Assembly: GCF_006715025.1 (NCBI RefSeq)
Contig: NZ_VFMK01000001.1
Span: 4,588,001-4,652,000 of the forward strand
Direction of reading: 5' to 3'
From: Serratia fonticola
GTDB lineage: Bacteria; Pseudomonadota; Gammaproteobacteria; Enterobacterales; Enterobacteriaceae
Length of the DNA stretch: 64,000 nucleotides
The translations under genes were made by a program, and so were the position numbers. The notes beneath the pieces are model-generated. The model was given only the letters and a program-made list of their open reading frames with translations, was not told the DNA's origin and searched no databases. Position 1 is the first letter of the stretch. The number at the start of each line of letters is the position of its first letter. This document shows, in pieces, positions 60,052 through 64,000 of the stretch.

Positions 60052-60097
60052 CCTCATCTCTGAGCAACAAACTCGGGGATGAGCTGAGGGGTGGAGA
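60052..60097. promoter_or_regulatory. Candidate MalT boxes upstream of malZ
   Basis: Against the box GGGGA[T/G]GAGG, plus-strand GGGGATGAGC (60075-60084) agrees at 9 of 10 and GGGGTGGAGA (60088-60097) at 8 of 10; minus-strand AGAGATGAGG (60052-60061) agrees at 8 of 10. They are 75-120 bp upstream of the malZ ATG. MalT activates malZ in E. coli. Confidence 0.5.
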
Positions 60098-60210
60098 TGC
60101 TGATTTGCAATGTAAAAGTGAGTAAACAGACACATATCACGCCCGCTAGCCGTTAGGCTAATGGGTTTTGGATTTCTTGGATATTTTTACGTACTTTTTA
60201 GGGAGAGAAA

Positions 60211-61476
60211 ATGCAGCAACAGATAAGAGAGTGGTTGGAACGCTTTGGGATAGAGTTCACCGACATCATGTCCTTGGTGATGGTGCTTGGGCTGATCGTA
60301 CTGATTTCCGTGGTTATCCATCTGATATTGCACCGCGTGGTGCTGACTGCGATTCAACGCCGTGGCCAACGCTCACAGCACCTGTGGCAACAGGCTATCA
60401 CCCAACACAAGCTGTTCCAGCGCGCCGCATTGTTGTTGCAAGGGGTCATTATTAATGTCCAGGCGGTGCTGTGGCTGCATAACAGCAGCCAGACGCAGGC
60501 GGTTATCGTCACTGCTGCACAGGTGTGGATTTTATTATTCGCACTGCTGACCCTGTTCTCACTGCTGGATACGCTTCTCACCCTGCTACGCCAGAGCCCT
60601 CTAGCCAACCAATTGCCTCTGCGTGGCATATTCCAGGGGGTGAAACTGGTGGCTGCCATCTTTATCGGCATCATGATCATTTCACTGCTGATGGGCCGAT
60701 CGCCGCTGCTGTTGCTCAGTGGCTTGGGTGCCATGACGGCGGTATTGATGTTGGTATTTAAAGATCCCATCCTCGGCCTGGTAGCTGGGATCCAGCTTTC
60801 CGCCAATGATATGCTGAAAATCGGCGATTGGCTGGAGATGCCCAAATACGGTGCCGACGGCGCGGTAACCGATATCGGCCTGACCACGGTCAAAGTGAAA
60901 AACTGGGACAACACCGTCACGACCATCCCCACCTATGCCCTGATTTCTGACTCCTTCAAGAACTGGCGCTCCATGTCAGAATCCGGTGGTCGTCGCATCA
61001 AACGCAGCATCAATATTGATACCACCAGCGTCCATTTCCTCACCGCGGAGGAGCAACAGCGCCTCAACCGCAACCCACTGTTGCAACGTTATTTGAATGA
61101 AAAGACCCAGGAGCTGGGCCAGCATAACCAGCAAAGCGCCGTGGATCTCAGTTCCCCACTTAATGGCCGCCGCCTGACCAATGTCGGTACTCTACGCGCC
61201 TACCTGGTTGCCTATTTACGTTCCCACCCTGGGATCCACCAGAATATGACGCTGATGGTACGCCAGTTGGCGCCGACGCCGGAAGGATTACCGCTGGAGA
61301 TTTATGCCTTTACCAACACCACGGTATGGGCAGAATACGAAGGAATTCAGTCAGATATTTTCGATCATCTGTTTGCGGTGATTGGCGAGTTTGATCTGCG
61401 AGCACATCAGACACCAAGCAGCTACGATATGCGCAGCATGCTGACAGCCCTGCCGCCAGTGCCCAAGAATACCTGA
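60211..61476 (+). CDS. mscM: Mechanosensitive channel MscM (YbdG)
   Basis: The 421-residue inner-membrane protein is an MscS-type channel; E. coli YbdG gives the small-conductance MscM activity in osmotic downshock. It has about five membrane helices (20-190) and the pore-lining segment GLGAMTAVLMLVFKDPILGLVAGIQLSANDMLKIGDWLEMPKYGADG, then a cytosolic beta domain (VKNWDNTVTTIPTYALISDSFKNW). It aligns along its length with YbdG. In E. coli ybdG lies elsewhere, so its place by malZ is a lineage difference. ATG at 60211 follows GGGAGAG. Confidence 0.93.
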   Translation: MQQQIREWLERFGIEFTDIMSLVMVLGLIVLISVVIHLILHRVVLTAIQRRGQRSQHLWQQAITQHKLFQRAALLLQGVIINVQAVLWLHNSSQTQAVIVTAAQVWILLFALLTLFSLLDTLLTLLRQSPLANQLPLRGIFQGVKLVAAIFIGIMIISLLMGRSPLLLLSGLGAMTAVLMLVFKDPILGLVAGIQLSANDMLKIGDWLEMPKYGADGAVTDIGLTTVKVKNWDNTVTTIPTYALISDSFKNWRSMSESGGRRIKRSINIDTTSVHFLTAEEQQRLNRNPLLQRYLNEKTQELGQHNQQSAVDLSSPLNGRRLTNVGTLRAYLVAYLRSHPGIHQNMTLMVRQLAPTPEGLPLEIYAFTNTTVWAEYEGIQSDIFDHLFAVIGEFDLRAHQTPSSYDMRSMLTALPPVPKNT

Positions 61477-61609
61477 CGTAAGCTGACAAAATTATTTCTG
61501 CTGGTAATTATCTTCGGCTGATTGCCAGCAAATATCTCCGTGCACTTCTCTTCTGCTGCCAGAAAGGGATAAATACGCTCACACCATTTCATCACTCGGA
61601 GCGTCGACC

Positions 61610-61873
61610 TTGCTGAAGCCGTCAAAACACCGCCTGTTTACCCTTTTAGCCACCCTGATATTTGCTGGCTATCTGCACAGCGCCTCGCTGGATGAAAGCC
61701 AATTGAGCCGCACGTTGCAACCCGCGCTCTGTGCCCTGAGCAGCAATATGCTGGATATTCGTGAAGTGCTAGCACGCTGTGCCAGAGACGGTGAGGAAGA
61801 ACGACAGGTTGAAAGTAATCTGGTGATGGAAAGCCGAACGGCAGGAGAAGGTGATCCTGAAGTACACCGTTAA
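61610..61873 (+). CDS. Small putative secreted protein, unidentified
   Basis: The product would be 87 residues, starting from TTG at 61610. An N-terminal signal peptide is predicted (MLKPSKHRLFTLLATLIFAGYLHSAS, with cleavage after HSA). The rest is polar, with two Cys residues (about 41 and 57) that could form one disulfide, and an acidic C-terminus. The ribosome site CGGAG lies 8 nt upstream. The frame is isolated between mscM and proY. I do not recognise it; the TTG start and small size make it tentative. Confidence 0.45.
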   Translation: MLKPSKHRLFTLLATLIFAGYLHSASLDESQLSRTLQPALCALSSNMLDIREVLARCARDGEEERQVESNLVMESRTAGEGDPEVHR

Positions 61874-61879
61874 TGCGCT

Positions 61880-61899
61880 CCCTCCCCGGCTGGAGAGGG
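61880..61899. repeat. REP-like palindrome after the small secreted protein gene
   Basis: ccctccccggctggagaggg is a shortened version of the ccctctccc family. It lies between convergent genes and ends 11 bp from the proY stop. Confidence 0.4.
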
Positions 61900-61910
61900 A
61901 ACGGATGGCA

Positions 61911-63317
61911 TCAGTCCTGCTGTTGTGCCAGCGAAGCCTGCTTCTTCTGGCGGTTAACCTTGATGTAATAGCCTATCAGCAGAATCGCTACCCACACCAA
62001 CCCGGCATACAGGGAAACGCGCGTCGTTGGGAAGTAGCCGATCAGACCGATGATAAACACCAGGAAGATGATGGCAATCACTGAGGTGAAGATGCCGCCA
62101 CGCAGCGGAAATGCCAGCTTGCTGACCTGGTCTTTGCTCAGGCTGCGGCGGAACGCAATCTGCGAAAACAGGATCATGATCCACACCCACACGGTAGCAA
62201 AGGTCGCCAGTGAAGCAATCACCAGGAATACGCTTTCCGGCATGATGTAGTTGAGATACACAGCGATCAGCATTGCCGCCATCATCACCACTACCGTGAC
62301 CCACGGAATGCCGCGCTTGGAGATTTTACTGAAGACCTTCGGTGCATGTCCCTGTTCTGCCAAACCGTGCATCATACGGCCTACGCCGAATACATCACTG
62401 TTAATCGCCGACAGCGATGCGGTGATCACCACAAAGTTAAGAATACCGGCGGCAATGGTGATCCCCATATGCTGGAAGGTCAAAACAAACGGGCTACCGT
62501 TGACGCCCACCTGATTCCATGGGTAGATGGACATGATGACAAACAGCGTCCCCACGTAGAACACCAGAATACGCCAAGGTACCGAGTTGATAGCCTTGGG
62601 GATCGATACTTTCGGGTCTTTGGCTTCCCCGGCGGTGATGCCGATGATCTCAATGCCGCCGTAAGCAAACATCACCAGTTGCAGCGACAGGATCATGCCG
62701 ATAAAGCCGTTACTGAAGAAACCACCGTTAACCCACAGGTTGTGTATCCCGGTCGGTTGCCCACCATTGCCGATACCCCAAACGATGATGCCAATACCGG
62801 CGACAATCATGATGATAATGGTCGCGACTTTGAAGAAAGAGAACCAGAACTCCAGCTCACCGAACACCTTCACGCTCATCAGATTGATGGCACCGATAAT
62901 CAGCACCACGCTCAAGACCCAGATCCAGTGCGGCACTTCCGGGAACCAGACGCCCATATAAATGCCGAAGGCCGTTACATCGGCAATGGCGACGATCAGG
63001 ATTTCAAAGCAGTAAGTCCAACCGGTAATGTAACCCGCCATCGGACCGAGATAATCCTGGGCATATCGAGAAAAAGAGCTGGCCTGTGGGTTATTGACCG
63101 ACATTTCGCCCAGTGCGCGCATGATGATAAAGGCAACGATACCGCCGATAAGATACGCCAGCAGGACGCTGGGGCCAGCCATTCTGATGGCCTCTGCAGA
63201 GCCATAAAACAGACCGGTACCAATGGCTGAACCGAGGGCCATAAAGCGAATGTGGCGCGTACTGAGACCACGTTTCAGCTTATTGGCGGGTGCTGTGGTG
63301 GGTGACTGTTGTTGCAT
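61911..63317 (-). CDS. proY: Amino acid permease ProY
   Basis: The 468-residue inner-membrane transporter belongs to the amino acid-polyamine-organocation family, with about twelve helices. Near the start are GLSTRHIRFMALGSAIGTGLFYGSAEAIRMAGPSVLLAYLIGG and later FAYGGIEIIGITAGEAKDPKVSIPKAIN. It aligns with the E. coli protein called ProY, a cryptic proline-specific permease by name; the substrate is not clear. It lies 72 bp downstream of brnQ, with a terminator between. Confidence 0.92.
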   Translation of the reverse strand: MQQQSPTTAPANKLKRGLSTRHIRFMALGSAIGTGLFYGSAEAIRMAGPSVLLAYLIGGIVAFIIMRALGEMSVNNPQASSFSRYAQDYLGPMAGYITGWTYCFEILIVAIADVTAFGIYMGVWFPEVPHWIWVLSVVLIIGAINLMSVKVFGELEFWFSFFKVATIIIMIVAGIGIIVWGIGNGGQPTGIHNLWVNGGFFSNGFIGMILSLQLVMFAYGGIEIIGITAGEAKDPKVSIPKAINSVPWRILVFYVGTLFVIMSIYPWNQVGVNGSPFVLTFQHMGITIAAGILNFVVITASLSAINSDVFGVGRMMHGLAEQGHAPKVFSKISKRGIPWVTVVVMMAAMLIAVYLNYIMPESVFLVIASLATFATVWVWIMILFSQIAFRRSLSKDQVSKLAFPLRGGIFTSVIAIIFLVFIIGLIGYFPTTRVSLYAGLVWVAILLIGYYIKVNRQKKQASLAQQQD

Positions 63318-63343
63318 GAAAATGACCTGTCTTTTTTAAACGT

Positions 63344-63370
63344 AAAAAAGCCACGGACAAGTCCGTGGCC
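63344..63370 (-). terminator. Terminator between brnQ and proY
   Basis: A 9 bp stem (gccacggac 63350-63358, gtccgtggc 63361-63369) has six T residues after it on the minus strand. It is inside the 72 bp gap between the two genes, so proY may depend on read-through or its own promoter. Confidence 0.75.
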
Positions 63371-63389
63371 CTAAATTCAGACCGTAGGT

Positions 63390-64000
63390 TTAAGAGTGCG
63401 CAGTCACTTGGCTGCGAGCAAAAACCCGATCATAAATTGCGACCAGTACCAGCATCAGCAACGAAGGTGGCAACCATGCCAGGCCCTGCGCTGCCAGCGG
63501 CAGGTGATTGGTCCATGCTGGCATCAAATGCTGTAAGCTGGACGCTTTCACGGCATCAAGGATACCAAACAACAGGCTGACTAACATCACCGGCGCGACA
63601 ATACGTGACGCACTGCTCCACCAACGCAGGGTGAAACTCAACACCACCAGCACAATACAAGGCGGATAGATCGCCGTCAGCACCGGGATTGAAATCTGGA
63701 TCAGATGGCTCAGGCCAAGGTTCGACACTACCATTGAGAACAGACCGAGGATGAACACCAGCGTTTTGTAGGAGAACGGCAGATATTGTTCAAAGAATTC
63801 TGCACAGGCGCAGGTCAGGCCAACCGCAGTAACCATACAGGCGATAAAAATCAGTGCTGCCAGGAAGAAACTGCCCAGACCACCGAAGGTATTTTGTACG
63901 TACGCATGCAGGATCACCGCGCCATTCGTGGCATCAGGTGTCAGGACACCGCTGCCGGAACCCAGCTTGAACAGGCTCAGATACACCAGCGTCAGCCCCA
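63390..64000 (-). CDS. brnQ: Branched-chain amino acid carrier BrnQ (partial)
   Basis: About 203 C-terminal residues are visible; the N-terminus lies beyond the window. The family is the BrnQ/LIVCS sodium-coupled importer of leucine, isoleucine and valine. Visible segments are GGLGSFFLAALIFIACMVTAVGLTCACAEFFEQYLPFSYK and SNLGLSHLIQISIPVLTAIYPPCIVLV. About six membrane helices are present. The GTG near 63986 is internal, because the frame is open to the window edge. The order brnQ-proY-malZ is as in E. coli. Confidence 0.93.
   Translation of the reverse strand, partial: GLTLVYLSLFKLGSGSGVLTPDATNGAVILHAYVQNTFGGLGSFFLAALIFIACMVTAVGLTCACAEFFEQYLPFSYKTLVFILGLFSMVVSNLGLSHLIQISIPVLTAIYPPCIVLVVLSFTLRWWSSASRIVAPVMLVSLLFGILDAVKASSLQHLMPAWTNHLPLAAQGLAWLPPSLLMLVLVAIYDRVFARSQVTAHS

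Overview
The window is a chromosomal segment of an enterobacterium. Gene content, protein similarity and ERIC-type repeats point to the Yersiniaceae, most likely Serratia; I cannot fix the species from the sequence alone. The order from ffs-atl-ybaY-tesB-amtB-glnK through mdlBA, decR, cof, ybaE, queC, fadM, ybaV, ppiD, hupB, lon, clpXP, tig, bolA, yajG, ampG, cyoABCDE, yajR, yajQ, panE, yajL, thiI, xseB-ispA-dxs, yajO, pgpA-thiL-nusB-ribH-ribD-nrdR, secFD-yajC-tgt-queA, acpH, malZ, proY and brnQ is collinear with the 9-10 min region of Escherichia coli as I know it. It is core genome with few accessory insertions.

Layout. 1-1300: the end of an unidentified membrane protein gene, then a roughly 1 kb accessory element inserted at the 3' end of the 4.5S RNA gene ffs and bounded by a 31 bp direct repeat. 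1.4-15.6 kb: DNA alkylation tolerance (atl), thioesterases (tesB, fadM), ammonium transport and PII control (amtB, glnK), a heterodimeric ABC exporter (mdlAB), and a cysteine-responsive pair (decR and a divergent PLP enzyme). 15.8-25.5 kb: the protein quality control cluster (ppiD, hupB, lon, clpX, clpP, tig) and bolA, all on the minus strand. 25.9-34.9 kb: muropeptide recycling (ampG) and cytochrome bo3 oxidase (cyoABCDE). 35-48 kb: vitamin, isoprenoid and cofactor synthesis (panE, thiI, ispA, dxs, thiL, ribD, ribH) with nusB and nrdR. 48-57 kb: Sec translocon accessory proteins and queuosine tRNA modification. 55.5-64 kb: peroxiredoxin, gamma-glutamyltransferase, maltodextrin glucosidase, a mechanosensitive channel, and two amino-acid transporters, the second cut by the window edge.

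Intergenic DNA is rich in ERIC-like palindromes, several lying inside operons (queA-tgt-yajC, clpP-clpX) or just upstream of start codons, and in a second REP-like palindrome family built on ccctctccc/gggagaggg. The gap between yajR and yajQ carries four tandem copies of a 133 bp unit framed by inverted REP-like elements.

The most unusual feature is the ffs-integrated element. It has perfect 31 bp att-like repeats, one intact small unidentified gene, and one divergent gene whose frame is preserved but broken by three different stop codons. No integrase is visible. No CRISPR array, tRNA, rRNA or IS transposase was seen.
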